Shown in pieces: positions 16,281 through 26,785 of a stretch of DNA of 64,000 nt. A model generated the notes under the pieces. It saw only the letters and a list, made by a program, of their open reading frames with translations, was not told where the DNA came from and ran no database searches. Location of the stretch: positions 278,914-342,913 of the forward strand of contig NZ_JAGWDK010000007.1 in assembly GCF_018398875.1 (NCBI RefSeq), written 5' to 3'. The position numbers were made by a program, and so were the translations under genes. The first letter of the stretch is position 1. Each line of letters opens with the position of its first letter. The stretch is from Bradyrhizobium sp. sGM-13 (GTDB lineage Bacteria > Pseudomonadota > Alphaproteobacteria > Rhizobiales > Xanthobacteraceae).

Positions 16281-17480
16281 TCAGAACATCAGGCCTTCCT
16301 TGATCAGCACCCAGCGGCCGTTCTTGATCTGCTGGACCTGGGTGATCGTGGTGGCGAGATGATCAGTCTTGGAGAACTTGGTCGGCGGCGAATTGAAGAT
16401 GTCACGGAACTGCTCGCCTGACTCCAGTGCGTCGAGCATCTTCTGCCCGCTCAGATCCTTGCCCGCCTTGTTGGCATAGAAGGCAAAGGTCTGGACGGCG
16501 TTGTAGCCGATGATCGCCTGGGTGTTGGCGTCGGTGCCAAACATCTTCTTATAGTTGGTCAGCCACTCCTTGACCTTGCCCTTGGCGGTGTCCTCGTACG
16601 GGATTTCGAAGCCGGAGGCTGCATAGAGACCTTCGACCGCTTCCTTGCCGAGGGCCGGCACTTCAAGCACGTTGACAGGCGTGGCGCCGAGGAAGGTCAC
16701 GTCCCATCCGAGCTTCTTGGCTTCGCTCATCGCGCCGATGGTCTCGCGGATGACGGTGCCGAGCACGACCATGTCGCAGCCGTCGGATTTCATCTTGGCG
16801 ATCTGCGCGCTGAAGTCGGAAGCGCCGCGCTTGTAGCTCGTGACAGAAGCCGGCTCCAGCTTCATCGCCTTGACCTGCTGCGTGAAGCCATCAAGCACGT
16901 TCTTCCCGTACTCGTCGTCCTGATGCAGGATGCAGGGCTTCTTGAAACCCTTGGTCTCCAGCATGTACTTGACGGCGGCGCGGGTGCTCTCGACGTAAGG
17001 CAGCAGGTTGTTGAACTTCAACCTTTCCTGCGGCTTCGCCGGATCGAACTTGAAGGTGAATTCGGCCGCCGTCAGCGGGAAGAGCTGCATGACACCGGCG
17101 TCGAACAGGATGTCCTGCGCGGCGAGCACGGTGGGCGAGCCCATCGGACCGACCATGGCGAACACCTTGTCGCGCTCGACCATCTTTTGCGACGCCAGCA
17201 CGGCGCGTTTCGGATCGTAGCCGCTGTCTTCAATGACCAGCTTGATCTTGCGGCCGTGGATGCCGCCCGCGGCGTTGATCTCCTCCACGGCCATCTTCAT
17301 GCCGTTGGATACCGGCACGCCCCAGAACTTGATCGGCCCGGACAGGTCCTGATGGGTACCGATGACGATCTCATTGGCCGAGATGCCTTGATCGGTAACC
17401 TTGGTTTGGGCTGCGGCCGGCAATTGGGTCAGCGCAAGGGCGCTCACCGCAAGGCCCAGCACCTTGAACGATTTCGACAT
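16281..17480 (-). CDS. Branched-chain amino acid-type ABC transporter substrate-binding protein (LivK family)
   Basis: 399 residues with a signal peptide (MSKSFKVLGLAVSALALTQLPAAAQ) and a type I periplasmic-binding fold. Hallmarks are EIVIGTHQDLSGPI near residue 40, AVEEINAAGGIHGRKIKLVIEDSGYDP and the VGPMGSPTVLAAQDIL segment. It is the last gene of the minus-strand livHMGF/acyl-CoA-synthetase cluster and has a strong GAGGAG ribosome site. Proteins of this family bind amino acids, amides, or aromatic and short acids. The neighbouring CoA ligase suggests a carboxylic acid ligand. Confidence 0.93.
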   Translation of the reverse strand: MSKSFKVLGLAVSALALTQLPAAAQTKVTDQGISANEIVIGTHQDLSGPIKFWGVPVSNGMKMAVEEINAAGGIHGRKIKLVIEDSGYDPKRAVLASQKMVERDKVFAMVGPMGSPTVLAAQDILFDAGVMQLFPLTAAEFTFKFDPAKPQERLKFNNLLPYVESTRAAVKYMLETKGFKKPCILHQDDEYGKNVLDGFTQQVKAMKLEPASVTSYKRGASDFSAQIAKMKSDGCDMVVLGTVIRETIGAMSEAKKLGWDVTFLGATPVNVLEVPALGKEAVEGLYAASGFEIPYEDTAKGKVKEWLTNYKKMFGTDANTQAIIGYNAVQTFAFYANKAGKDLSGQKMLDALESGEQFRDIFNSPPTKFSKTDHLATTITQVQQIKNGRWVLIKEGLMF

Positions 17481-17570
17481 TGCAGTCTCCTCTTCCTTGG
17501 CCCGTGTTGCGCGAAGGGTGGGCCTTCTCAGTCCTTCGCCGTTTTCAAATACTTGGTTCCAAATCTCCGC

Positions 17571-19409
17571 CTACGCCACCGCCCGTTCGCGATACATGGC
17601 GTCGATCTCGGCGGCGTAGCGCTTATTCACGAAGCTGCGCTTCAGCTTCATGGTCGGCGTCAGTTCCTCGTCCTCGGGAGTCAACTGACGCTCGATGAGG
17701 TAGAACTTCTTGATGGTTTCGACGCGCGCGAAGTTGGCGTTGACCGCCTCGATCTCACGCTGGATCAAGTCCTGGATCTCCTGCGCACGGCACAGGCTGG
17801 CATAATTAGTGAAGGGAATATCGTGGTCCTGCGCGTATTTCTCGACATTCTCCTGGTCGATCATGACGAGGCAGGTCAAATACGGCCGCTTGTCGCCGAT
17901 CACCACGGCGTCCGAAACGTAAGGCGAGAATTTTAGCTGGTTCTCGATCTCCGACGGCGTGATGTTCTTGCCGCCCGAGGTGATGATGATGTCCTTCATC
18001 CGGTCGGTGATCTTGACGAAGCCTTCATTGTCGATCGAACCGACGTCGCCGGTGTGCAGCCATCCCTTGGCGTCGATGGTCTCGGCGGTCTTCTCGGGCT
18101 GGTTCAGATAGCCCATGAACAGGAAGTCGCCGCGGATCAGGATTTCGCCCTGCGGCGAGATCGCAACCTCGCCCCACGGCGCGGCCTTGCCGACCGACCC
18201 GAGCTTGATGCGATCGGGCGGCATGATGGTCGCGACACCGCAATTCTCGGTCTGGCCGTAGACTTCGCGCATGTCGAGGCCGAGCGCGAGATACCAGCGG
18301 ATCAGGTCCGGCGCGATCGGGGCCGCGCCGGTAAAGGCCAGCCGGCACCGGTCGAGCCCGAGCATGCGGCGGATGTTGCGGAACACCAGCCAATAGGCGA
18401 CGCGGTTGGCCAGCCGCAAGGACAGTGGCGGCGTATCGCCCTGCAGCTTGTATTCGGTCATCCGATTGCCGATGGCGAGCGCGTTGCGGTACATCCAGTT
18501 CTGGAACGTGGTCGCATCCTTCAGCGCGATCGTGATTCCGGAATAAAACTTTTCCCAAATTCTCGGCACCGCAAGGAAGGCGGTCGGCTGCACCTCGCGC
18601 AGATTGTCCGGCACGGTCTCCGGGCTTTCGGCGAAATTCATCACCGATCCCAGCGCCAGCGAGACGTAATAGCCGCCGATCCGCTCGGCGACGTGGCAGA
18701 GCGGCAAGAACACCAGCCGTTCCTCGGAATCAGTCGACGGAAACAGGTCGTTGGCGTGGCGCATCTGGTGCGTCACGCTGCGGTTGGAATGCATGGCGCC
18801 CTTGGGTGGGCCGGTGGTGCCCGAGGTGTAGACAAGGATAGCGAGATCGCCTGTGCTGCGGCTTGCGATCATCTCGTCCCACAGCGCCTCGTTGCCCTGC
18901 GCGTGGTTGCGACCGAGCGCCATGAATTCGGCCAGCGACAACACCATCGGGTCGCTGAAACCGGTCAGGCCTTCCATGTCGAACACGACGATCTTCTGCA
19001 GCGTCGGGCAACGCGAACGGCAGGCGAGTATCTTGTCGAGCTGTTCCTCGTCCTCAGCGAAGATCACCTTGGTCGAGGAATCTTTGATCAAGTATTCAAC
19101 CTGCGACGAGGAGTCGGTTGGGTAGATGCCGGATGAAACGCCGCCGGCGCAGAGGATGCCCATGTCGGCATAGACCCATTCCGGCACGGCGTTGGCGATG
19201 ATCGAGGCGACGTCCCCGGGCCGGAACCCGCTGGCATGCAGACCATAGGCCACGTCCTTGGATATCTGCAGCCATTCGCGCCAACTGGTCGGCTGCCAGA
19301 TGCCGAACTTCTTCTCGCGGATCGCCGGCCGGTCGCCGCGTGTTTCCACGGACAGCAAGAAGCTCTTCGCGATCGTGTCGGCGACCGTCAGCACTGCCGG
19401 TCTGGCCAT
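17571..19409 (-). CDS. Long-chain-type acyl-CoA synthetase / AMP-dependent CoA ligase
   Basis: 612 residues, of the FAA1-like (COG1022) branch of adenylate-forming enzymes. The P-loop motif YTSGTTGPPKGAMHSN, the AMP-binding EVYGQTENCG and the hinge motif WLHTGDVGSIDNEGFVKITDRMKD are all present. It activates a carboxylic acid with ATP and CoA in the cytoplasm. The start at 19409 is preferred because AGGGAGGAG lies at proper spacing; an ATG six bases upstream overlaps that ribosome site. It sits between livF and livK, implying that imported acid is trapped as its CoA ester. The exact acid is unknown. Confidence 0.92.
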   Translation of the reverse strand: MARPAVLTVADTIAKSFLLSVETRGDRPAIREKKFGIWQPTSWREWLQISKDVAYGLHASGFRPGDVASIIANAVPEWVYADMGILCAGGVSSGIYPTDSSSQVEYLIKDSSTKVIFAEDEEQLDKILACRSRCPTLQKIVVFDMEGLTGFSDPMVLSLAEFMALGRNHAQGNEALWDEMIASRSTGDLAILVYTSGTTGPPKGAMHSNRSVTHQMRHANDLFPSTDSEERLVFLPLCHVAERIGGYYVSLALGSVMNFAESPETVPDNLREVQPTAFLAVPRIWEKFYSGITIALKDATTFQNWMYRNALAIGNRMTEYKLQGDTPPLSLRLANRVAYWLVFRNIRRMLGLDRCRLAFTGAAPIAPDLIRWYLALGLDMREVYGQTENCGVATIMPPDRIKLGSVGKAAPWGEVAISPQGEILIRGDFLFMGYLNQPEKTAETIDAKGWLHTGDVGSIDNEGFVKITDRMKDIIITSGGKNITPSEIENQLKFSPYVSDAVVIGDKRPYLTCLVMIDQENVEKYAQDHDIPFTNYASLCRAQEIQDLIQREIEAVNANFARVETIKKFYLIERQLTPEDEELTPTMKLKRSFVNKRYAAEIDAMYRERAVA

Positions 19410-19529
19410 CCGCATCTCCTCCCTCTGTCGCCTGCCTCCGGTGCCGGTGTTCAAACCGGTCTTGGTTTTCGAAGCAGGCTCGAATTTAGCTCTAACTCGT
19501 TCTTAACGCCATGCTTTTGACTGCGACGG

Positions 19530-19604
19530 TTAACGCCAGATATTCTAACGCCAGGTCTTCTGACGCCAAGTCTTCTAACGCCAAGTCTTCTAACGCCACG
19601 TCTT
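19530..19604. repeat. Five 15-bp tandem repeats that duplicate the 3' end and stop codon of livF
   Basis: Read on the minus strand, the units AAG-ACG-TGG-CGT-TAG, AAG-ACT-TGG-CGT-TAG, AAG-ACT-TGG-CGT-CAG, AAG-ACC-TGG-CGT-TAG and AAT-ATC-TGG-CGT-TAA follow one another in frame. The first unit is the real C-terminus of LivF (Lys-Thr-Trp-Arg-stop). Four of the five units carry a stop in the livF frame. This is a short slippage-type tandem array, not a CRISPR. Confidence 0.9.
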
Positions 19605-20369
19605 CTTCTTCTTCCAGCGCCGTTCGCCGCGGGCGCCCTCTTCCTTGGCGCCGAGATAGAATTCCTGGATATCCTTTGAATTCATCAGCCGCTCGCAGGT
19701 GTCGTTCATCACGACTCGACCAATTTCCAGCACGTAGCCGTAATGCGCGGTCTCCAGCGCTACCTTGGCATTCTGCTCGACCAACAGGATCGACATGCCC
19801 TGCTCCTCGTTGACGCGCTTGATGATGGCGAAGATCTCCTTCACCAGGATCGGCGACAGGCCGAGCGAGGGCTCGTCCAAAAGTAGTAGGGTCGGCCGGT
19901 TCATCAGCGCCCGCCCGATCGCCAGCATCTGCTGCTCGCCGCCGGAAAGCTGCCCGGCCGGCTGGTTGATGCGTTCCTTCAGTCGCGGGAAATAGCCGTA
20001 GACGCGCTCGAGGTCTTCGGCGACGCCGGCCCGGTCCTTGCGCGGGTAGGCGCCCATCATCAGATTTTCGCGTACCGAGAGGAACGGAAACACCTCGCGC
20101 CCCTCCGGCACGTGGCTCAAGCCCAGCCGAACGATCTTGTCGGCTTCCATGCGCTGGATCGGCTTGCCCAGAAACTCGATCGAGCCTTTTTGCGGATCGA
20201 GAATACCGGAGATGGTCTTGAGCACGGTGGTCTTGCCGGCGCCGTTGGCGCCGAGCAGGGTAACGATGCGGCCGCGCGGCACCTCCAGGCTGATGCCGCG
20301 GATGGCCATGATCGGCCCGTAATAGCTCTCGATATTGCTGAGCTTGAGGATGATGTCGGAAGCGCTCAT
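19590..20369 (-). CDS. livF: Branched-chain amino acid-type ABC transporter ATP-binding protein, LivF
   Basis: 259 residues. Walker A GANGAGKTT, signature LSGGEQQM, Walker B LLLLDEPSLGL and the H-loop-region motif ILLVEQNAK identify the LivF half of the ATPase pair. The start at 20369 (MSASDIILKL) follows the livG stop by ten bases; a longer reading frame to 20471 would overlap livG and begin with non-homologous sequence. The C-terminus is unusually basic (GERRWKKKKTWR) and lies in a 15-bp tandem repeat, so its last residues may be a recent addition. Confidence 0.94.
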   Translation of the reverse strand: MSASDIILKLSNIESYYGPIMAIRGISLEVPRGRIVTLLGANGAGKTTVLKTISGILDPQKGSIEFLGKPIQRMEADKIVRLGLSHVPEGREVFPFLSVRENLMMGAYPRKDRAGVAEDLERVYGYFPRLKERINQPAGQLSGGEQQMLAIGRALMNRPTLLLLDEPSLGLSPILVKEIFAIIKRVNEEQGMSILLVEQNAKVALETAHYGYVLEIGRVVMNDTCERLMNSKDIQEFYLGAKEEGARGERRWKKKKTWR

Positions 20370-20379
20370 GGCATCATCC

Positions 20380-21138
20380 TCATGCGCCGAGATAGGCGGC
20401 GACGACGTCGGGATGGCGCTGCACCTCAGACGGCGAGCCCATCGCGAGCACGCGACCGTAGTTGAGCGCAATCACACGGTCGGAGACGCGGTTGACCAGC
20501 GTCATGTCGTGCTCGACCATCAAGACGGTGATGCCAAGCTCGGTCTTCATATCGCGGATCCAGAACGACATGTCCTCGGTCTCCTCGACATTGAGCCCGG
20601 AGGACGGCTCGTCGAGCAGGATCAGCTTCGGCTCGGAGCACAGCGCGCGCGCCAGCTCGATCACCTTGCGGACGCCGTAAGGCAGCCCCGAGATCAGCTT
20701 GTCGCGATAGGCTTCGAGATCGAGGAATTCGATCACCTGCTCGACGCGGCGGCGATGCATCTTTTCGCCGGCGCGCACGCTCGGCAGGAACAGCAATTCC
20801 TGCCAGAGCCGCGTGGTGGAGTGGCGGTGCCGGCCGACCAACAGATTGCTCAGCATGGTCGCATTCTCGAACAATTCGATGTTCTGGAAGGTGCGGGCGA
20901 TGCCGAGGCCTGCGATATCGTAGGCCGGCTGATTGGTAATATCCTGGTCCTCGAAGAAGATCCTGCCCGAGGTCGGCGGATAAATCCGCGAGATCAGGTT
21001 GAAGATTGAACTCTTGCCGGCGCCGTTCGGGCCGATGATCGAGAGTATCTCGCCCTTCTCCACAGCGAAGCTGACGGAATCGACAGCTTTGAGGCCGCCG
21101 AAGTGCAGAGACAGGTTTTCGGCACGGAAATAGCTCAT
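20380..21138 (-). CDS. livG: Branched-chain amino acid-type ABC transporter ATP-binding protein, LivG
   Basis: 252 residues with Walker A GPNGAGKSS, the family-specific GIARTFQNIELF Q-loop region, a degenerate signature (LPYGVRKVIELARAL) and Walker B LILLDEPSSGL, ending in the LivG-type tail HPDVVAAYLGA. Its ATG overlaps the TGA of livM in an ATGA arrangement, indicating translational coupling. It pairs with LivF on the cytoplasmic face of the LivHM permease. Confidence 0.95.
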   Translation of the reverse strand: MSYFRAENLSLHFGGLKAVDSVSFAVEKGEILSIIGPNGAGKSSIFNLISRIYPPTSGRIFFEDQDITNQPAYDIAGLGIARTFQNIELFENATMLSNLLVGRHRHSTTRLWQELLFLPSVRAGEKMHRRRVEQVIEFLDLEAYRDKLISGLPYGVRKVIELARALCSEPKLILLDEPSSGLNVEETEDMSFWIRDMKTELGITVLMVEHDMTLVNRVSDRVIALNYGRVLAMGSPSEVQRHPDVVAAYLGA

Positions 21139-22286
21139 CGGTTCCGCTCCGATTTCACGTAGATCTTCTGGCGTTTGAAGGTAGCGCGCTTGTAGAGCGG
21201 GAAGAGCTGGAAGAAGAGTTTTATCTTCAGCCAGCGGCCGTAGAGACCGAGCGGCTCGAACAGCACGAACAGCACGATGATCACCCCGTAGATGGCGCCC
21301 TTCAGGCCGTTGGCGGACGCAATGGCGGCGACGTTGCCGTGAATTTTCCCGGCCGTGATGCTGTCGGCGCCAAAGGTCGCTGCGATTCCGGCGATGATGC
21401 CGGGCAGGTCGTCCTTCAGGTATGTCAGGAACGGATCGATCATGACCAGAAAGATTGCGCCTAACACCGCGCCATGCAGGCTGAAGGCGCCGCCGATCAG
21501 GATCACGATGATGAACTCGATCGAGAGCTGCAGCGTGAACATTTCCGGCGAGATGAAGGAGAGCTTGTGCGCGAACAGCACGCCGGCGAGACCTGTGATC
21601 GCCGCGCTGATCGCAAACGACTTCACCTTGTAGAGCGACACATTGACGCCCATGCTGCGCGCCGCGGTTTCGCTGTCGCGGATCGCGACGAAGGCGCGTC
21701 CTGTCGGCGAGCGCAGCAGATTGAGCGTGCCCACGATGGTGAGGATCAGTACGGCAAGACAGAGATAGTAGAAGGTCGGGCCGTTTTGCGGCACCGCCTG
21801 CCCGAACAGGCTCAGCGTCTTGACCCGCATGCCCTCATTGCCGTGGGTTACGCTTTCCCAACGCGCCAGCACCTCTTCAACGATGAAGGCGAAGGAAATT
21901 GTCGCGATGACGAGATAGATGCCCGTCAGCCGCAGCGCCGGGAATCCGACCAGCGCGCCGACCACGCCGGTCAACAGGCCGCCGGCCAGGAAATAGACCG
22001 GAAACGGCACGTTGAACTGCTGCAGATAGGCCGCCGTGTAAGCGCCGATCGCCAGAAAGGCGGCGTGCCCGAGTGAGGCCTGCCCGGTGAAGCCGGTGAG
22101 AATCATCAGTCCCACGCCGACCGTTGCATAGATGCAGACGAACACCAGTTGGCTGACGAGGTAGCTGGAAAGCACGAAGGGCGCGATCAGGAGAAACGCC
22201 AGCAGGATACCGTAGGAAACGACGTAGCCGCTGTGCGGAAACAGTTTGATGTCGTCTTCGTAATCCGTCTTGAAGAGAAAACGCAT
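21135..22286 (-). CDS. livM: Branched-chain amino acid-type ABC transporter permease, LivM
   Basis: 383 residues, with about eight to ten transmembrane segments. The LivM hallmark LTGFTGQASLGHAAFLAIGAYTAA and the loop GRAFVAIRDSETAARSMGVNVSLYKVKSFAISA are clear. The start (MRFLFKTDYEDD) overlaps the livH stop by one base (TAATG). The same frame is open far upstream through livH but that translation is not protein-like. The C-terminal extension after LFEPLGLYGRWLKIK is short and basic, and is slightly longer than in many LivM proteins. Confidence 0.94.
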   Translation of the reverse strand: MRFLFKTDYEDDIKLFPHSGYVVSYGILLAFLLIAPFVLSSYLVSQLVFVCIYATVGVGLMILTGFTGQASLGHAAFLAIGAYTAAYLQQFNVPFPVYFLAGGLLTGVVGALVGFPALRLTGIYLVIATISFAFIVEEVLARWESVTHGNEGMRVKTLSLFGQAVPQNGPTFYYLCLAVLILTIVGTLNLLRSPTGRAFVAIRDSETAARSMGVNVSLYKVKSFAISAAITGLAGVLFAHKLSFISPEMFTLQLSIEFIIVILIGGAFSLHGAVLGAIFLVMIDPFLTYLKDDLPGIIAGIAATFGADSITAGKIHGNVAAIASANGLKGAIYGVIIVLFVLFEPLGLYGRWLKIKLFFQLFPLYKRATFKRQKIYVKSERNR

Positions 22287-23161
22287 TAGACCTTCTTCCG
22301 CATGTGAACACCGAACAGGCCTTCGGGCTTGAGCAGCAGCACCACCAGAAGGACGATGTAGGGCGCGACGTCTTTCCAGCCCTGCGGCAGGTAGAAGCCG
22401 GCCATGCTCTCGATCACGCCGATCAGCACGCCTCCGACCACGGCACCCGGAATCGAGCCGAAGCCGCCGAGCACGGCGGCGGGAAATGCTTTCAGACCCA
22501 GCACCAGTCCGACATTGGAGTGAATGAAGGTGATCGGCGCCAGCAGCACGCCGGCTGCGGTCGCGACCGCCGCAGCGATCGCCCACACGATCGACACCAC
22601 GCGCTTGACCGGAATGCCCATGTAGTAGGCAGCCAGCATATTCTCCGAACTGGCGCGCATCGCGGTGCCGAGCGTGGTACGGTTGAAGAATAGGTACAAC
22701 AGCGCGCAGAGGATGATGGTGGCGGCGATCACCGACAGCTTGTCGTATGCCAGCACCAGCGAGCCGATTCGCAGCACGCCGTCGCTGAACGGCGTCTCGA
22801 TCTTGAAATCGTCGGTGCCCCAGATCATGCCGACCACGGAGCGCAGGAAATATCCGAGCCCGATCGTCGCCATGATGATGGAAAACTGCGGATAGCCGAG
22901 AATCGGGCGCACGACGACGCGTTCGGCCAACATGCCGAACAGGGCCATGGCGATGACGGCACCGGCGAATCCGAGCCAGTAATTGAGACCAAGCATGCCG
23001 ATGAATGTGAAGGCGAAGAATCCGCCCAGCATCATCAAATCGCCCTGGGCGAAATTGACGACCTCGGTTGCCTTGTAAATGAGCACAAAACCGAGCGCGA
23101 TCAGGCCATAGACGCAGCCGAGCGCGATGCCACTCACGAGCTGCTGAACGAAGTCCAGCAT
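22286..23161 (-). CDS. livH: Branched-chain amino acid-type ABC transporter permease, LivH
   Basis: 291 residues. The start of the mature fold, LVSGIALGCVYGLIALGFVLIYKATEVVNFAQGDLMMLGGFFAF, is diagnostic for LivH, as is the loop GTAMRASSENMLAAYYMGIPVKRV. Two consecutive ATGs follow a GGGGAGGG ribosome site; the second (23161) has the better spacing and the first (23164) adds one Met. It is the first gene of livH-livM-livG-livF-CoA ligase-livK, all on the minus strand and tightly spaced up to livF. Confidence 0.95.
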   Translation of the reverse strand: MLDFVQQLVSGIALGCVYGLIALGFVLIYKATEVVNFAQGDLMMLGGFFAFTFIGMLGLNYWLGFAGAVIAMALFGMLAERVVVRPILGYPQFSIIMATIGLGYFLRSVVGMIWGTDDFKIETPFSDGVLRIGSLVLAYDKLSVIAATIILCALLYLFFNRTTLGTAMRASSENMLAAYYMGIPVKRVVSIVWAIAAAVATAAGVLLAPITFIHSNVGLVLGLKAFPAAVLGGFGSIPGAVVGGVLIGVIESMAGFYLPQGWKDVAPYIVLLVVLLLKPEGLFGVHMRKKV

Positions 23162-23449
23162 CATTTCCCTCCCCGATGCCGGGCGATTCTGTCGATCGCC
23201 TCTTTCGCATCTTGTGTCTACACGCTGCCCCGCATCCACGATGCCTGCAGCCGCATATGTCCCGCTGCATTGAGCCCAAAGCGCCGACCGCTGTCAACAA
23301 AGCGCTGCGAGCAGCGCCGTTAACAATTGCGGAGAAATGCCGCAGCCCGGGAAGTTGCGGGGGTCGGCGCGATTTGGTCCACCAGATTCACCGCGCCGAA
23401 AGTTCTTCGGTTCATGGTCCGCGACGAACAACTGGATCGTTCCGAAATC

Positions 23450-24198
<749 letters not shown>

Positions 24199-24202
<4 letters not shown>

Positions 24203-25722
24203 GTTCGGCCGCGGCGCTCACCTGGTTTGCCCGGCACGAAATCCGGCTGGCCTGGCGCGAATGGCTGGCCATGATCACCGGCAGCCGGGGAAAACGAAAG
24301 CGCGCGATCATCGCCCTGGTCGTGTTCGCTGCCATTATGCACTTGCCAGCCTATGCGGTGATCGGCCGCTTTGCGGATTTGCAGGCGCCGCTAGGCAAGC
24401 CGGAACTGATCGTCATCACCGCGACCATCTTTCTTGCCTGGGCCTTGATGTTGTCGCAGGCGATCGAGTCAGTGACGCGGGTGTTTTACGCCCGCGCCGA
24501 TCTCGACCTCCTGATGTCGTCGCCGGCGAACCTCGCCAACGTGTTCTCGGTGCGGATCGCGGCGATCGCGCTATCCGTCATCGGAATGGCGCTGCTGCTG
24601 TCGACGCCTTTTGTCGACGTTCTCGTGATCGGCGGCGGCGCGCGCTGGCTCTCGGCGTTCGGCGTCGTCGTCGCCATCGGCCTTTCGGCTGCAGCGGTAG
24701 CGATCGCGATCACCCTGCTGCTGTTCAGGCTGATCGGCCCGAGCCGCACCCGCCTCGTCGCACAGATCGTGGCCGCCGTCATCGGCGCGGGCTTCGTCAT
24801 CACGCTACAGGTCGCGGCCATCCTTTCCTACGGTACGTTGTCTCGCTTCGCCGTGCTGACCTCCGATGCCGCTTCAGCCTATGCGCCTGGTCTCGACAGT
24901 CCGCTGTGGTGGCCGGCGCGTGCGGCGATCGGCGACGGCATGGTGCTATCATGGCTCTTGGCCGGCGGGCTCCTGCTGCTCGGCGCCGTGATGGCGGTCT
25001 TTTCGCCGCGATTTGCCGGTACCGTCGTCCGTGTCGCCGCTACCACGCGCGCTGTCCGTCGCGGGCCGCGCGCCACGGCGTTTCGCGGCGGCTCGCGGCA
25101 ACGGGCGCTACGCACCAAGGAGTTCCTGCTGCTGAAGCGCGACCCGTGGCTGCTGTCGCAAAGCCTGATGCAACTGCTGTATCTGGTGCCGCCGGCCCTG
25201 TTGCTGTGGCGAAGTTTTTCGGAAAGCTCTGACGCGATCGTGCTGATCACGCCGGTGATCGTGATGGCGGCGGGCCAGCTTGCCGGCGGTCTCGCCTGGC
25301 TGACGATCTCAGGAGAAGATGCCGCCGACCTGGTCGCAACCGCACCGCTGCCGCCCTCGCGCGTGATCCGCGCTAAGGTCGAAGTGGTGCTGATCGCCAT
25401 CGGCGCCATCTTCACGCCGCTGATCGCAGCCCTTGCGTTTGCCTCCTTGACGCAGGCGATCGTCACCGCGCTCGGCGTCATTATCGCGACCGTCTCTGCC
25501 GCCGCGATCCAGCTTTGGTTCCGCGTGCAGGCCAAACGCACCCAGTTCCGTCGCCGCCAGACTTCGTCGCGCCTGGCGACCTTCGCGGAAGCCTTCTGCT
25601 CGATCGGCTGGGCCGCGACGTCAGTTCTCGCCGTCACCATCCCGGTTGCCGCCGCGATCAGCGGCGCGCTCACGACGGCGATTTTGGCTGCGACGTGGAA
25701 GATCAGCCCACGGCGGGATTAG
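24199..25722 (+). CDS. ABC-2 type exporter permease, multi-pass membrane protein
   Basis: 507 residues with roughly ten to twelve hydrophobic segments and a central cytoplasmic region with the basic stretch FRGGSRQRALRTKEFLLLKRDPWLLSQ, typical of large ABC-2 permeases paired with NatA-like ATPases. Its ATG is embedded in the stop of the ATPase gene. The open frame continues 144 codons upstream in the wrong frame of the ATPase gene and is not part of this protein. Substrate cannot be predicted. Confidence 0.85.
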
Positions 25723-25840
25723 CTGACAACGTTGGTCGTTTGTGCTAGCTGTCTTCGGGAAACGGAAACCATAGGCTGCTTCCCTACTGCCTCGCCAACC
25801 CCGCCTGCTCAGGTCAGCCCAGCGTTTGATCTCCCTCGAC

Positions 25841-26785
25841 TTATCCGCGAACCAGCTCCATCACCGCCGCCGCAAACGCCTCCGGCGCTTCCTGCGGCAG
25901 ATTGTGCCCGACGCGCGGCACCACGCGATGGACGCGGCGGCCGGTGAATTTCGACGCGCTGGCGGTGCCATCGCTCGCGGGCGCCACGCCATCTCCAGCG
26001 CCGTCCAGCGTGATTGACGGCACGGTGATGCGAGGAAGTGCCGCCAGCCTGCGCTGGATGTCGGCATATTGCGGATCGCCTTCGGCCAGACCGAAGCGGT
26101 GGCGATAGCTGTGGATCACTACATCGACGTAATCGGGATTGTCGTGGGCCACTGCAGTCCGCTCGAAGCAGGCATCGTCGAACGACCAGTTCGGCGACCA
26201 CTGCGTCCACAATATTCGGGCGATCTCGCGCCGGTTGGCGGCAAGGCCGGCGCGGCCGCGCTCGAGCTGGAAGTAGTACTGATACCACAGCGCCACCTCG
26301 CGTTCGGGGCGCATCGGCACCATAGCGTTGGCAATATCCTGGATCAGATAGGAATTGACGCAGACGAGCCCGAGGCAGCGCTCCGGCCATAGTGCGGCGC
26401 CGACGCAGGCCGCCCGTCCGCCCCAGTCATAGCCTGCGAACACTGCGCGGCGGATATGAAGTGCATCCATCAGCGCCATCATGTCGGCGCCGACCGCCGC
26501 CTGCTCGCCCGAGCGTGGCGTCGCGGCATGGCGAAACCGGGTCGGGCCGTAGCCACGCAAATAGGGAACGATGACACGGCAGCCCTGGGCAGCCAGTTGC
26601 GGCGCGACGTCGACATAGGAATGAATGTCATAGGGAAAGCCATGCATCAGCATCACGGCGGGGCCATCCGCCGGACCCGCCTCGTAATAGGCGATGCTGA
26701 GCGGGCCGGCATCGACGTGCCGCAGCGGCTCCAGCCGCTTCGATGACGGGGCACGCGAGGCCGGGGCGGCGGTTTCTTCAGTCAC
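25841..26785 (-). CDS. Alpha/beta-fold hydrolase (epoxide hydrolase/haloalkane dehalogenase-like)
   Basis: 314 residues. The oxyanion-region motif MLMHGFPYDIHSY, a nucleophile elbow with Asp (FAGYDWGGRAA) and a late His (RVGHNLPQEAPEAF) form the catalytic set of the Asp-nucleophile branch, which includes epoxide hydrolases and dehalogenases. A cap region rich in Trp and Tyr lies around residues 165-215. No signal peptide, so cytoplasmic. It stands alone on the minus strand; natural substrate unknown. Confidence 0.85.
   Translation of the reverse strand: MTEETAAPASRAPSSKRLEPLRHVDAGPLSIAYYEAGPADGPAVMLMHGFPYDIHSYVDVAPQLAAQGCRVIVPYLRGYGPTRFRHAATPRSGEQAAVGADMMALMDALHIRRAVFAGYDWGGRAACVGAALWPERCLGLVCVNSYLIQDIANAMVPMRPEREVALWYQYYFQLERGRAGLAANRREIARILWTQWSPNWSFDDACFERTAVAHDNPDYVDVVIHSYRHRFGLAEGDPQYADIQRRLAALPRITVPSITLDGAGDGVAPASDGTASASKFTGRRVHRVVPRVGHNLPQEAPEAFAAAVMELVRG

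Noticed and set aside
19530..19604. Short direct repeats as a possible CRISPR array
   Set aside because: Fifteen-base units are contiguous with no spacers and are in frame with livF; no cas genes are nearby.
21135..23300. A 721-residue version of LivM extending through livH
   Set aside because: Homology begins only at MRFLFKTDYEDD (22286). Upstream translation is an out-of-frame reading of livH.
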